Shown: one piece after another, positions 55,303 to 63,685 of the stretch
Position numbering within the stretch: position 1 is the stretch's first letter
Layout of the letters: each line of letters starts with the position of its first letter
Assembly (NCBI RefSeq): GCF_009497775.1
Contig: NZ_CP031012.1
Coordinates: 2,294,001-2,358,000, forward strand
Reading direction: 5' to 3'
From: Alcaligenes faecalis
GTDB lineage: Bacteria; Pseudomonadota; Gammaproteobacteria; Burkholderiales; Burkholderiaceae_B
Length of the DNA stretch: 64,000 nucleotides
Translations under genes and position numbers: made by a program
Notes under the pieces: generated by a model
Seen by the model: only the letters and a program-made list of their open reading frames with translations
Told to the model about the DNA's origin: nothing
Databases searched by the model: none

Positions 55303-56706
55303 TCAGTTGAACGAACGCACGTCGACAAAATGGCCGGCAATAGCGGCGGCCGCTGCCATGGCTGGGCTGACCAGGTGGGTACGACCACCCTGCCCCTGAC
55401 GTCCTTCAAAGTTACGGTTGGAGGTCGAAGCGCAACGCTCGCCAGGTTCCAGACGGTCGGCGTTCATAGCCAGACACATGGAGCAACCAGGCTCACGCCA
55501 TTCAAAACCAGCGTTCAGGAAAATCTTGTCCAGACCTTCTTGCTCGGCCTGACGTTTCACCAGACCGGAGCCCGGAACAATCATGGCCTGCTTGACGTTG
55601 GACGCCACTTTGCGACCCTTGGCCACGCTGGCGGCCGCACGCAAGTCTTCAATACGGGCATTGGTACAGGAGCCGATGAATACGCGGTCAATGCGGATGT
55701 CAGTCAAGGGCATATTGGGCGTCAGACCCATGTACTCCAGAGCGCGCTCCATGCCGTTGCGGGCAACTTCGTCTTTTTCTTTCTCTGGATCGGGTACGCG
55801 GCTGTCGATAGGCAGCACCATTTCTGGCGAGGTGCCCCAGGTCAGCTGAGGAGTGATCTGGCTGGCATCGATACGGATCACGCGGTCAAACTGCGCGCCT
55901 TCGTCGGTGTGCAAGGTGTTCCAGTAAGCCACAGCCTGATCCCACAACACGCCTTTGGGGGAGTAAGGACGGCCACGCAAGTACTGAATGGTTTGCTCGT
56001 CCACAGCCACCATGCCCGAACGTGCCCCGGCTTCAATCGCCATATTGCACACGGTCATGCGGCCTTCCATGGTCAGGGCGCGAATGGCTGAACCACCGAA
56101 TTCAATGGCGTAGCCCGTACCACCGGCAGTACCAATCTGACCAATCACGTACAGGATCAAGTCCTTGGCGGTACAGCCAAAAGGCAGCTTGCCGTCCACC
56201 TGGATCAGCATGCTTTTGCTTTTCTTCATCAGCAAGGTCTGGGTGGCCAGCGTGTGCTCAACCTCGGACGTACCGATACCGAAGGCCAAAGCGCCCACGG
56301 CACCGTGCGTGCTGGTGTGGGAGTCACCACACACCACAGTCATGCCAGGCAAGGTTGCGCCCTGCTCGGGGCCGACAATGTGCACAATGCCCTGACGCAC
56401 GTCATTCATGCGGAATTCGGTAATGCCGAACTCTTCACAGTTGGCGTCCAGAGTATCGACCTGCAGGCGCGAGATCGGGTCTTCAATACCGTTCTGGCGG
56501 GAGGTGGTGGGGACGTTGTGGTCCGCCACAGCCAGGTTGGCACTGATGCGCCAGGGCTTGCGGTCGGCCAGTGTCAGACCTTCAAAGGCCTGGGGGCTGG
56601 TCACTTCATGCAGCAAGTGGCGATCAATGTAGATCAAACAGGTGCCATCCGTGTCCTGATGCACGACGTGTTCGTCGAACAACTTATCGTATAAGGTTTT
56701 TGCCAT
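55303..56706 (-). CDS. leuC: 3-isopropylmalate dehydratase large subunit
   Basis: A 467-residue aconitase-family subunit with a [4Fe-4S] cluster. The three cluster cysteines lie in [14 protein letters not shown] and [11 protein letters not shown], and [25 protein letters not shown] is the aconitase signature. It opens [15 protein letters not shown]. First gene of leuC-leuD-leuB-asd. The 5' region contains a hairpin (CAGCCC/GGGCTG, 56734-56754) and an inverted repeat at 56810-56836. I saw no leucine-rich leader peptide. Confidence 0.96.
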   Translation of the reverse strand: MAKTLYDKLFDEHVVHQDTDGTCLIYIDRHLLHEVTSPQAFEGLTLADRKPWRISANLAVADHNVPTTSRQNGIEDPISRLQVDTLDANCEEFGITEFRMNDVRQGIVHIVGPEQGATLPGMTVVCGDSHTSTHGAVGALAFGIGTSEVEHTLATQTLLMKKSKSMLIQVDGKLPFGCTAKDLILYVIGQIGTAGGTGYAIEFGGSAIRALTMEGRMTVCNMAIEAGARSGMVAVDEQTIQYLRGRPYSPKGVLWDQAVAYWNTLHTDEGAQFDRVIRIDASQITPQLTWGTSPEMVLPIDSRVPDPEKEKDEVARNGMERALEYMGLTPNMPLTDIRIDRVFIGSCTNARIEDLRAAASVAKGRKVASNVKQAMIVPGSGLVKRQAEQEGLDKIFLNAGFEWREPGCSMCLAMNADRLEPGERCASTSNRNFEGRQGQGGRTHLVSPAMAAAAAIAGHFVDVRSFN

Positions 56707-56809
56707 TGCGCTCTCGCGATTCAGTTGAGATTACAGCCCGCACAGAGTGGGCTGCACATAAATTTTTTCTTATTATGACAGGCGCAGTAACTGGGACAAG
56801 ACCAGTCAC

Positions 56810-56836
56810 TATCCTAGTATTGGAACTACTAGGATA
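56810..56836. promoter_or_regulatory. 10-bp inverted repeat upstream of leuC
   Basis: TATCCTAGTA (56810-56819) and TACTAGGATA (56827-56836) are perfect inverted copies around a 7-base spacer. No T-run follows on either strand, so an operator is more likely than a terminator. It lies between the quinone-reductase-like gene stop and leuC. Confidence 0.55.
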
Positions 56837-56859
56837 GAACACAAGGCAAGGGGCTAGAC

Positions 56860-57876
56860 CTAATTCCAGCCAGACAGCACCAACTTGCCAATACTACGGC
56901 CACTTTCCAGCAGTGCGTGAGCCTTGCGCAAGTTTTCTGCCGTAATCGCCCCCAGGGATTGCGTGCGAGTGGTGATGATTTTCCCGGCTTCAGCCAGTTG
57001 CGCCACCTTTTGCAAAATGGCTTGCTGTTCGGCCATATCGGCGGTTTGCATCAAGGAGCGGGTGAACATCAGCTCCCAATGCAAAGACAGGCTTTTACGC
57101 TTTAGAGGCATGATATCCAGAGACTTGGGATCGTCAATCAAGGCAATCCGGCCTTGCGGCGCAATCAGCTCCACGATGCTCGGCAGGTACTGGTCCGTAT
57201 GTGTGGTAGAGAACACAAAGGCCGGTTCGCCTATGCCCAGCGCCTGCACTTGCGCGGCCAGTGGCTGGCTGTGATCAATGACATGATGGACGCCCAGCTT
57301 CTTGACCCATTCCACCGTCTCAGGGCGGGAGGCGGTGGCAATCACCGTCAAGTCCGTCAAGGCACGTAGTAGTTGGATGGTCATGGAGCCTACGCCCCCT
57401 GCCCCGCCCACAATCAGAATGGCATTGGCGGCACCTGCCACAGGTTGATCAATCTTCAGGCGATCAAACAAGGTCTCCCAGGCTGTCAATGCGGTTAAGG
57501 GCAAGGCGGCGGCATCTTCAATACTCAAATTGGCAGGAACATGGGCTACCAGACGCGCATCCACCGCTTGCAATTGGGCATTGCTGCCCGGCCTGTCTAT
57601 GGCACCGGCGTAAAACACCTGATCGCCCACTTTGAAACCCGTCACACCTGCACCCAGCGCGCGCACACGCCCCACGGCATCCCAGCCCAGAATGCGCCAG
57701 CTGCCTGGCTCCGGCTGTGCCGAACGTCGCACTTTGGTGTCGACCGGATTGACGGCAATCGCTTGCACCTCGACCAGCAAATCCTGTTCGCCGTATTGGG
57801 GGTCCGGCAAATCCAGATCCTGCAAGGATTGAGGATCAGAAACAGGCAGGGCTTGATTGAAACCAATGGCTTTCAT
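56860..57876 (-). CDS. Zinc-less quinone oxidoreductase-like protein (MDR superfamily)
   Basis: A 338-residue medium-chain dehydrogenase/reductase. The N-terminal GroES-like domain (AIAVNPVDTKVRRS) lacks the cysteines that bind the structural zinc, as in quinone oxidoreductases. The NADPH motif ILIVGGAGGVGSMTIQLLRALT lies at about 153-174. It resembles the zinc-type alcohol dehydrogenase-like YogA/QOR2 group. GGAG lies seven bases before ATG 57876. It is divergent from an HxlR regulator, a pairing seen for redox-inducible QorR/qor2-type systems. Substrate unproven. Confidence 0.88.
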   Translation of the reverse strand: MKAIGFNQALPVSDPQSLQDLDLPDPQYGEQDLLVEVQAIAVNPVDTKVRRSAQPEPGSWRILGWDAVGRVRALGAGVTGFKVGDQVFYAGAIDRPGSNAQLQAVDARLVAHVPANLSIEDAAALPLTALTAWETLFDRLKIDQPVAGAANAILIVGGAGGVGSMTIQLLRALTDLTVIATASRPETVEWVKKLGVHHVIDHSQPLAAQVQALGIGEPAFVFSTTHTDQYLPSIVELIAPQGRIALIDDPKSLDIMPLKRKSLSLHWELMFTRSLMQTADMAEQQAILQKVAQLAEAGKIITTRTQSLGAITAENLRKAHALLESGRSIGKLVLSGWN

Positions 57877-57988
57877 GCTGTACTCCAATTAATGAATCAT
57901 GAAGGCTATTCTGGCTTCTATTGCCGCTTTAGGTAAGAACGCACATAATTTGCAGATAGTGTCTAAAAATATACTGTAAGGCATCATC

Positions 57989-58366
57989 ATGGCCCGCATC
58001 ACTCACAAGTCCTTTGATTGCACCGTCGGCTGTACCGTGGAAGCCACGCTGAACCTGATTGGCGGCAAATGGAAAGGCGTCATTCTGTATCGCCTGCTGG
58101 TGGGCGATGTGCTGCGTTTTAACGAGCTGCGCAAGCTGCTGCCCAATATCACCCAGCGCATGCTGACCAATCAGCTCAGGGAACTGGAAAGCGATGGACT
58201 GGTGGCGCGCAAGATCTACCCCGAAGTCCCACCCAAAGTGGAGTACCGCCTGACCGAATACGGGCAGACGCTGGCTCCCATTATTCATGCGCTCAAGGAA
58301 TGGGGCGACACGCATATCAAAATGCAGGCGGTGCAGGCCCAACAAGCGCAAACCGGGGGCGGATAA
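57989..58366 (+). CDS. HxlR-family transcriptional regulator
   Basis: A 125-residue winged-helix regulator. The family core is LIGGKWKGVILYRLLVGDVLRFNELRKLLPNITQRMLTNQLRELESDGLVARKIYPEVPPKVEYRLTE, about residues 23-90, split here only by length. Two cysteines, Cys11 and Cys15 (DCTVGCTVE), lie before the DNA-binding domain where redox-sensing members such as YodB, HypR and QorR have their sensor Cys. It probably represses the divergent quinone-reductase-like gene until oxidised; this is inference. Confidence 0.9.
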   Translation: MARITHKSFDCTVGCTVEATLNLIGGKWKGVILYRLLVGDVLRFNELRKLLPNITQRMLTNQLRELESDGLVARKIYPEVPPKVEYRLTEYGQTLAPIIHALKEWGDTHIKMQAVQAQQAQTGGG

Positions 58367-58539
58367 TCTCGACTACCGCCCCTTTTCCCCACAAGACACG
58401 CCTATGCAAATCAATAAAAACAGGGAGTTCACCGGACTAGGCGCTCTCCTCTTCTTTGCCCTAGACGCTGCACACCGGATTGTCAGAAATACTGTTGGTA
58501 TTCAGGGTTACGGTCCATGAATCATGGATGCGTGGCCGT

Positions 58540-59970
58540 CTACTGGAAAGACCCAGTCATCGCCACACCCAAGCGCTGCACCCAATCATTTGCCATATTC
58601 TGATCGCTGATACTGGCAAAGCCCATCAACAGCCCCTTATGCGCGGCAGGTGGTATTTGCCAATCGCTCAAGGCCTGAACTGCCAAGCCTTTTTCCTGGG
58701 CAAGCTTGGCCAAAGGCCGGTCCTCTTCCGGCTGCCTCAGATTGGCAAGCACATGAATCCCGCCTGCCTGGCTTTGCACCTGCAAGCGCTCTCCCAATGT
58801 CTGTTCCAGCGCCTGTACCAGATAGGCCCGCCGTTGCGCATACAAAACCCGCATCTTGCGCAGGTGCCGCGCAAAATAGCCCTGCTCCATGAAATCCGCT
58901 ACGGTTGCCTGCGTCAGAATGGACCCCGGCCCGCCTGAATAATGAGCCGCCTGTCGGAAGCGCTCCACCTGAGACAAGGGAGCAACCAGGTACGCAAGAC
59001 GCAAGCCGGGATTCAGAACCTTGCTGAAGGTGCCGGTATAGATCACCCTGTCGTCCCTATCCAGGCTTTTCAGAGCGGGCAAAGGACGACCGTGGTAGCG
59101 AAACTCACTGTCGTAATCGTCCTCCACAATCCAGGCCTGCTGCTGTCTGGCCCAATCCAGCAACTGCAGACGTCTGGGCAGAGACATCGCCATGCCCATG
59201 GGACTTTGATGGGCCGGTGTCACGATGGCAAAGCGAGCCTGTGGGCAGTGCTGCTGCCCGGCGATAACGTCCAGACCTTCCTCATCCAGCGGCACCGCAT
59301 GCACCTGCATACCCGCCTGTTTCAGAAATTGGCGGGCGAAGATATAACCGGGGTTTTCGTACCAGCCCGCATCTCCCGGATTCAGAACGCTACGACACAC
59401 CAGTTCCAGCGCCCCCCAATAGCCCGCCGTCACAAACACCTGCTCGGGCAGACACGCTATGCCACGTGATACGCCCAAATACGCCGCAATGGCCCGCCGC
59501 AACGGTACATAGCCCACCGGATCGGGATAACGCATTGCCAAGGCCCCCAGGGCGCGCTGATTCTGATTGGCCAGCCGTGCCCAGGTCTTGCGCGGAAAAG
59601 CGTCCAATGCAGGCAAGCCCATTTGAAATGGCAAAGGTGGCGAGTCCTCGGCAGGTACATATGGCGAAGACCGTAGGGAAGCAACAGGCACACTGGCATA
59701 TCGTTTCGCATCCAAGCTGGTCAACTGCGGTGACACCACCGTTCCTGCTGGCCCTCGGGCGAGGAAGTAGCCCTCACCCAGCAGGATTTGATAGGCTTGC
59801 TCGACCGTGCCCTTGGCTACGTTCAGCTCACTGGCCAGACTGCGCACGGAGGGCACCCGGTCGCCGGGGCGCAACTGGCCTGCGGCAATCGCATCCCGAA
59901 AGCGCTCGTACAGTTGCTGATAAATAGGAGTGCCCGGTTCCCGGCTGGGTTTCCAGTGGTGCAGATCCAT
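58540..59970 (-). CDS. MocR-type PLP-dependent transcriptional regulator (GntR + aminotransferase fold)
   Basis: A 476-residue fusion. The N-terminal GntR winged helix covers about 12-75 (PIYQQLYERFRDAIAAGQLRPGDRVPSVRSLASELNVAKGTVEQAY), then a linker, then a class I aminotransferase fold from about 110. The PLP lysine is Lys317 in YTGTFSKVLNPGLRLAYL, and the Asp/Tyr partners lie in VEDDYDSEFRY. It is expected to bind PLP and an amine or PLP-derived ligand as effector. It is divergent from an AhpD-like gene across a 12-bp inverted repeat, so it probably controls that gene and itself. Confidence 0.92.
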   Translation of the reverse strand: MDLHHWKPSREPGTPIYQQLYERFRDAIAAGQLRPGDRVPSVRSLASELNVAKGTVEQAYQILLGEGYFLARGPAGTVVSPQLTSLDAKRYASVPVASLRSSPYVPAEDSPPLPFQMGLPALDAFPRKTWARLANQNQRALGALAMRYPDPVGYVPLRRAIAAYLGVSRGIACLPEQVFVTAGYWGALELVCRSVLNPGDAGWYENPGYIFARQFLKQAGMQVHAVPLDEEGLDVIAGQQHCPQARFAIVTPAHQSPMGMAMSLPRRLQLLDWARQQQAWIVEDDYDSEFRYHGRPLPALKSLDRDDRVIYTGTFSKVLNPGLRLAYLVAPLSQVERFRQAAHYSGGPGSILTQATVADFMEQGYFARHLRKMRVLYAQRRAYLVQALEQTLGERLQVQSQAGGIHVLANLRQPEEDRPLAKLAQEKGLAVQALSDWQIPPAAHKGLLMGFASISDQNMANDWVQRLGVAMTGSFQ

Positions 59971-59974
59971 ACCT

Positions 59975-60020
59975 ATGTCCTAGTGATTTATTAATTTCTT
60001 GTCACTGATCACTAGGACAT
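59975..60020. promoter_or_regulatory. 12-bp inverted repeat between mocR and the AhpD-like gene
   Basis: ATGTCCTAGTGA (59975-59986) and TCACTAGGACAT (60009-60020) are perfect inverted copies, centres 34 bp apart. An extra TCACT at 60002-60006 precedes the right arm as a direct repeat. Such mixed direct/inverted half-sites are typical of MocR targets. Confidence 0.7.
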
Positions 60021-60151
60021 TACTCATGGATAATCAACAAGTAAAGCAGGCCGCCCAACTTTATGATCAGACGGCGACAAACCCTGAATCACACACAGCC
60101 ACAGCAGAAAGGTTGCCCTGCTCCCCTGTCTTACTTTCGATTGGATACACC

Positions 60152-60583
60152 ATGAGTACACTTCGCCTTCCCTACGACACCCTGTCTCCCAAAGCCTATC
60201 AAGGCCTGCTGCAAACGAAACTGGCATTGGACAAAAGCAGCCTGGGTAAAGAGTTGATTGAGCTGGTGAATTTGCGCATTTCGCAAATCAACGGCTGCTC
60301 CTACTGCCTGGAAATGCACGCTGCATCCTTGCGCAGTTCAGGCGTTGCGAATGCCAAGATAGACAGCCTGGCAGGCTGGCGTGTCAGTACACACTTTGAC
60401 GAACGCGAGCGTGCGGCCCTGGAGTGGACGGAATCCGTGGTGGATGTCGCTCACACCCATGCAGCCGACGAGCACTTCGAACCTTTAAAAGCCCATTTCA
60501 GTGATGCAGAAATTTCGGACCTGACTTTTGCAATTGCCTTGATGAGCGCCTTCAATCGTCTGGCTATCAGTATGCGTAAGTGA
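60152..60583 (+). CDS. AhpD/carboxymuconolactone decarboxylase-family protein
   Basis: A 143-residue helical protein of the AhpD-like CMD family. The redox motif is NGCSYCLEMHAASLR with Cys49, Cys52 and His56, the arrangement of alkylhydroperoxidase AhpD. It opens MSTLRLPYDTLSPKAYQGL, which fits the family, so ATG 60152 was chosen with GGA upstream; an in-frame ATG at 60026 would add 42 unsupported residues. Probably a peroxidase or thiol oxidoreductase. Its control by the divergent MocR regulator is inferred from position and the shared inverted repeat. Confidence 0.88.
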   Translation: MSTLRLPYDTLSPKAYQGLLQTKLALDKSSLGKELIELVNLRISQINGCSYCLEMHAASLRSSGVANAKIDSLAGWRVSTHFDERERAALEWTESVVDVAHTHAADEHFEPLKAHFSDAEISDLTFAIALMSAFNRLAISMRK

Positions 60584-60656
60584 GCGTGAGTGATGATTCT
60601 GCAGCGGCAAGAAACAAAAACCCCGCGCCAGAAGTCAATCTTCAGACGGAATAAGT

Positions 60657-60680
60657 CCGTTCAGCGGCAACACTGAACGG
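60657..60680 (-). terminator. Hairpin after the 23-codon frame
   Basis: CCGTTCAG (60657-60664) and CTGAACGG (60673-60680) pair around an 8-base loop. On the minus strand ACTTATTCCG follows, a weak T-rich tail. It lies 6 bases after the stop of the small frame and also faces the AhpD-like gene from the other side. Confidence 0.5.
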
Positions 60681-60685
60681 TCGGC

Positions 60686-60757
60686 TTATTTGCCAACAAT
60701 CCCGCCTTTACCGCAGGCCGTACCGCCATCACATGAATCGACCACTGAATTAGCCAT
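60686..60757 (-). CDS. Candidate 23-residue Cys/Gly-rich microprotein
   Basis: A minus-strand frame encodes MANSVVDSCDGG followed by TACGKGGIVGK. It has two cysteines six residues apart in a Gly-rich setting and no resemblance to a known short protein that I can name. GGGG lies seven bases before the ATG, but that GGGG is the 3' arm of a hairpin (60765-60798), so the site may be masked. A second hairpin follows the stop. It reads in the same direction as the GlcG-like gene, whose stop is 81 bases upstream. It could be a regulated small protein, a peptide precursor, or chance. Confidence 0.4.
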   Translation of the reverse strand: MANSVVDSCDGGTACGKGGIVGK

Positions 60758-60764
60758 GTAATAA

Positions 60765-60798
60765 CCCCGAAGCTTGGAATAATGTCCAAGTTCCGGGG
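60765..60798 (-). promoter_or_regulatory. Hairpin masking the microprotein ribosome-binding site, or glcG terminator
   Basis: On the minus strand CCCCGGAACTTGGA pairs with TCCAAGCTTCGGGG around a 6-base loop, with one mismatch and one G-U pair. The final GGGG is the only candidate Shine-Dalgarno for the 23-codon frame. TTATTAC follows, so termination of the upstream GlcG-like transcript is the alternative reading. Confidence 0.55.
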
Positions 60799-60838
60799 GC
60801 TCAGTTCAGGGGCGGCTCCCCAATCTGCAGGAAGGCGT

Positions 60839-61324
60839 TTACTTCAGATCGGCCTTCAGGGTTTCCAGGGCCCCTACGGCGCACGCCTCGTCCAGGTGGC
60901 CACCAGGCGCGCCGCCCACGCCGATGGCGCCTATCGTGTCATTACCAACCTTGACCGGCACACCACCGCCCAGCAGCAGAAAACCCTGGATATCACCCAT
61001 ATTGGCGGCGCCAGCATTTTTCTGGGACCCCTCCAGCATGGCACTGGTCAGGCTGCGGGCCGAAGCGGACGTATAGGCCTTGTCGATACTGGCATTGACC
61101 GTATGCGGTCCGGCCTGGTCAGCGCGTTGGAACGCACGCAGCACGCCAGCACGGTCAACCACAGCCGCCGACACGTTGTAGCCTTTGGCCGAACATTGCT
61201 TGACGGTTTCGACAGCCAGACGATTAGCCAGATCCAGGGAGATGTTTTTTTCGGTCAGCACACCCTGGGCCTGGGCGGCGCCAGCGGCGAACAACAAAGC
61301 CGTCAGAAGGGAAGAGCGCAACAT
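60839..61324 (-). CDS. Secreted GlcG/HbpS-family protein
   Basis: A 161-residue protein with a Sec signal peptide (MLRSSLLTALLFAAGAAQAQ) and a mature GlcG/HbpS (DUF336) fold: LAVETVKQCSAKGYNVSAAVVDRAGVLRAF, DKAYTSASARSLTS and GGGVPVKVGNDTIGAIGVGGAPGGHLDEACA. HbpS of Streptomyces binds haem and modulates a two-component sensor from outside the cell. The adjacent sensor kinase gene makes a similar accessory role here plausible but unproven. ATG 61324 was chosen. It begins 109 bases after the response regulator stop. Confidence 0.88.
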   Translation of the reverse strand: MLRSSLLTALLFAAGAAQAQGVLTEKNISLDLANRLAVETVKQCSAKGYNVSAAVVDRAGVLRAFQRADQAGPHTVNASIDKAYTSASARSLTSAMLEGSQKNAGAANMGDIQGFLLLGGGVPVKVGNDTIGAIGVGGAPGGHLDEACAVGALETLKADLK

Positions 61325-61348
61325 AGCGGTAATCTCCATTTATCAGTT

Positions 61349-61407
61349 CCGACACTATTGTCGGCATGGAAAAACTATACTTGCGCCGCCCGAACGGGAC
61401 CATTCGG
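61349..61407 (-). promoter_or_regulatory. Probable regulated promoter of the GlcG-like gene
   Basis: On the minus strand a TATAGT (-10 candidate, 61374-61379) lies about 50 bases before the start codon. An inverted repeat CCGAA-N8-TTCGG (61390-61407) covers the -35 region, and no -35 consensus is present. A second palindrome, CCGACA-N4-TGTCGG (61349-61364), lies downstream of the -10. This fits control by the neighbouring LuxR-type response regulator. Confidence 0.5.
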
Positions 61408-61433
61408 ACGCTTACCCTCGCTTCTACGTAGTT

Positions 61434-62072
61434 TTACGGAGAGGCACTCACCAAGCTGGCGTAATGCCGAATCAGGTGGGCCAGGTTATCGACCTGCAGT
61501 TTGGCAAACAAGTTGGCACGATGCGTTTCCACCGTGCGGGGCGACAGCACCAACGCCCGACCTATCTCCTTATTGGTCAGGCCCTCGACAATCAAGGCCA
61601 GCACCTCGCGCTCGCGCTCGGACAAACTGGTGTAACGCTCGCGCACCCATTGATCGGCTGCAAGACGCTCGCGGCGACGCACATGCTGGCGCACGGCCTG
61701 CTGAACCGTATCCAGCAGCACATCGTCACTGACCGGCTTTTCCAGGAACTCGATAGCACCCGCCTTGAAGGCGCGCCGACACATGTCCACCGTGCCGTGC
61801 CCGGTCAACAAAATGATGGGCTGATCCACGCCTTGCTCGACCAGGGTATCGAGCAAGGTCAATCCACTGATGCCGGGCATGCGCACATCCAGAATCAAGG
61901 CCCCGATAGACTGCCGATCGAAAGACTCCAGAAACTGTTGCGGATCCGCCCAAGTCTGCACGCGTAACCCTACCGTGCTGATCAGCAAGGATAAGCTTTG
62001 ACGCACGGCGGCATCATCGTCCAGCAGATGGATCAAGGGCGACAGGCCAGAGCTATTTTCGGTCGGGTTCAT
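61434..62072 (-). CDS. FixJ/NarL-type response regulator
   Basis: A 212-residue regulator with an N-terminal receiver (Asp62 phosphorylation site in LILDVRMPG, Asp18-20 acidic cluster in LLDDDAAV, Thr90 in ILLTGHG, Lys112 in FLEKPVS) and a C-terminal LuxR helix-turn-helix (about 145-205, LSEREREVLALIVEGLTNKEIGRALVLSPRTVETHRANL). It overlaps the kinase gene by four bases, so the two are made together. Probable targets include the GlcG-like gene next to it. Confidence 0.93.
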   Translation of the reverse strand: MNPTENSSGLSPLIHLLDDDAAVRQSLSLLISTVGLRVQTWADPQQFLESFDRQSIGALILDVRMPGISGLTLLDTLVEQGVDQPIILLTGHGTVDMCRRAFKAGAIEFLEKPVSDDVLLDTVQQAVRQHVRRRERLAADQWVRERYTSLSEREREVLALIVEGLTNKEIGRALVLSPRTVETHRANLFAKLQVDNLAHLIRHYASLVSASP

Positions 62073-63535
62073 GATGATTCTTCATCCACTCGCTGCAGTT
62101 CCAACGCAAATACGGCCCCGCCTCGGGGTTCGTTGAACGCCCTCAAGCCGCCCCCCATGGCCTGAGCCAGCGACTCGCTCAAGCTCAGGCCCAGACCTAG
62201 GCCGTCGGAACGCGTCGTGAAAAAGGGCTCGAACACGCGATCCAGATGCTGGGGGTCTATTCCAGGGCCATTGTCACGCACGATCAAGTCCACGCGCCCT
62301 GGTCGCAGCAGCACCTCAAGCCAGATACGCGGATTGCTGGTCTGGGCAGCGCCCAAAGCGGATACGGCATTATTGAGCAGATTATGGATGATTTGTCCAA
62401 GCGCCACAGGCTCGCCGACAACATCCACATCATGTGGAGGAAGGCGTTTTTCCAGAGTAATACCATGCCGCTCCAACTCCGGCATCAGCAAGTGCACAGA
62501 CTCGCCCAGCACCTGCGTCAAGGACACCGGGCGGCACTGCTCAGCCAGACCGCTTTCACGCAAACTGTGCCGCAGACGCGTCAGTACGCTGGCCGCGCGT
62601 TTGATCTGTTCTACCGAATGCGTCATGGCCTCGCGCGCCGGTTCCAGGTCGGGGGGATCTTCCTGCAAGAGCCGCAGGCTGGCTTGTGTATTGGCCAGCA
62701 CGGAGGTTAAAGGTTGGTTCAATTCATGCGCCAGACCCGCAGCCATTTCACCGAGCGCATTCAATCGGGCCACCTGACCGATACGCAGCAGCCCCTGAGC
62801 GCGCAAGGTCTGTTCACGTTGTTTGCGCACATAGATGACCAGCGCCACCAGCAGGGCACTGACCAGGGCAACCAATGCCGCCTGTCCCCAAGGCAGGTCG
62901 GCATAGCTCACAACGCGGCGCGTGTGGAACTGAAAGGGCTGGCTGGTGGAAGCCAGCACTTTGCCCGACTGGAATACCACAGGCCCGGCATGCTCCAATC
63001 CAGGACTGATCACCCATTGTTGATCCTGCCACTCCAGCACCACGCGCACTGGACTGCCATTACGCTGAAAAGGCCATTCGTCCCAAGCGATGGCGGCATT
63101 CAAATCCAGCTGCACGGCAAAGTTGGCCGGGTGCGCCGCCACCAGCAGAACATAGCGCCCTTGCGCCAGTTGCACATCCGTCAGCACGGCACGCTCGGCC
63201 TTTAGAGACTGCAACTGCGCCTGCTGCCATTGAGGATTGGCCCACGCGGCGTCACTCTCTTGGCGATAAATCGCCAAAACCTGGGGAAACATGGCTTCCA
63301 ACGTTCCCAGACGCTCAATGCGCTGCACGGGCGGTTGCAACAGGGCGAGCATCTGCAAAATGGCGTCCTGCTGGGCCAGACGCTGGCCCAGCAGCCGGTA
63401 GGCTATATTGCTTTGTACCGTGAATGCCTCCTGCTGCCGCGCCAGTTCAGCACGCGTCAACATGATGGCGCCGGTCAAAGACAGGCCGAGCCAAATCAAA
63501 AAACCATACAGAAAGGTACGATGGCGCGATTTCAT
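62069..63535 (-). CDS. Membrane sensor histidine kinase
   Basis: A 488-residue kinase with transmembrane helices at about 8-27 and 217-236 flanking a periplasmic sensor domain of about 185 residues (no recognised fold). The DHp box with phospho-accepting His270 (ALGEMAAGLAHELNQPLTSVL) and a HATPase domain (NLLNNAVSALG, DNGPGIDPQHLDRVFEPFFTT, GLGLGLSLS) follow. It is of the FixL/DctB/TodS-like HPK4 type with a simple layout. ATG 63535 was chosen; an upstream TTG at 63586 would add 17 residues and has no better ribosome-binding site. Confidence 0.92.
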   Translation of the reverse strand: MKSRHRTFLYGFLIWLGLSLTGAIMLTRAELARQQEAFTVQSNIAYRLLGQRLAQQDAILQMLALLQPPVQRIERLGTLEAMFPQVLAIYRQESDAAWANPQWQQAQLQSLKAERAVLTDVQLAQGRYVLLVAAHPANFAVQLDLNAAIAWDEWPFQRNGSPVRVVLEWQDQQWVISPGLEHAGPVVFQSGKVLASTSQPFQFHTRRVVSYADLPWGQAALVALVSALLVALVIYVRKQREQTLRAQGLLRIGQVARLNALGEMAAGLAHELNQPLTSVLANTQASLRLLQEDPPDLEPAREAMTHSVEQIKRAASVLTRLRHSLRESGLAEQCRPVSLTQVLGESVHLLMPELERHGITLEKRLPPHDVDVVGEPVALGQIIHNLLNNAVSALGAAQTSNPRIWLEVLLRPGRVDLIVRDNGPGIDPQHLDRVFEPFFTTRSDGLGLGLSLSESLAQAMGGGLRAFNEPRGGAVFALELQRVDEESS

Positions 63536-63685
63536 GGATGCAGTTTGAGGATGGGAGGCAACCAGATAACTAGGCCGACTGGTCAAGAAAACCAGGCTTT
63601 CCTATATTAAACAATGTCCCTGTCCCGCGCCGTTGCGACCGGCAAGGTCTGGATCTTCAAGATTCGATATCAAAAAATCAGCCTT

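Noticed and set aside
58404..58520. 38-codon frame after the HxlR gene
   Set aside because: A short hydrophobic then basic peptide without a good ribosome-binding site; perhaps a remnant, but no support.
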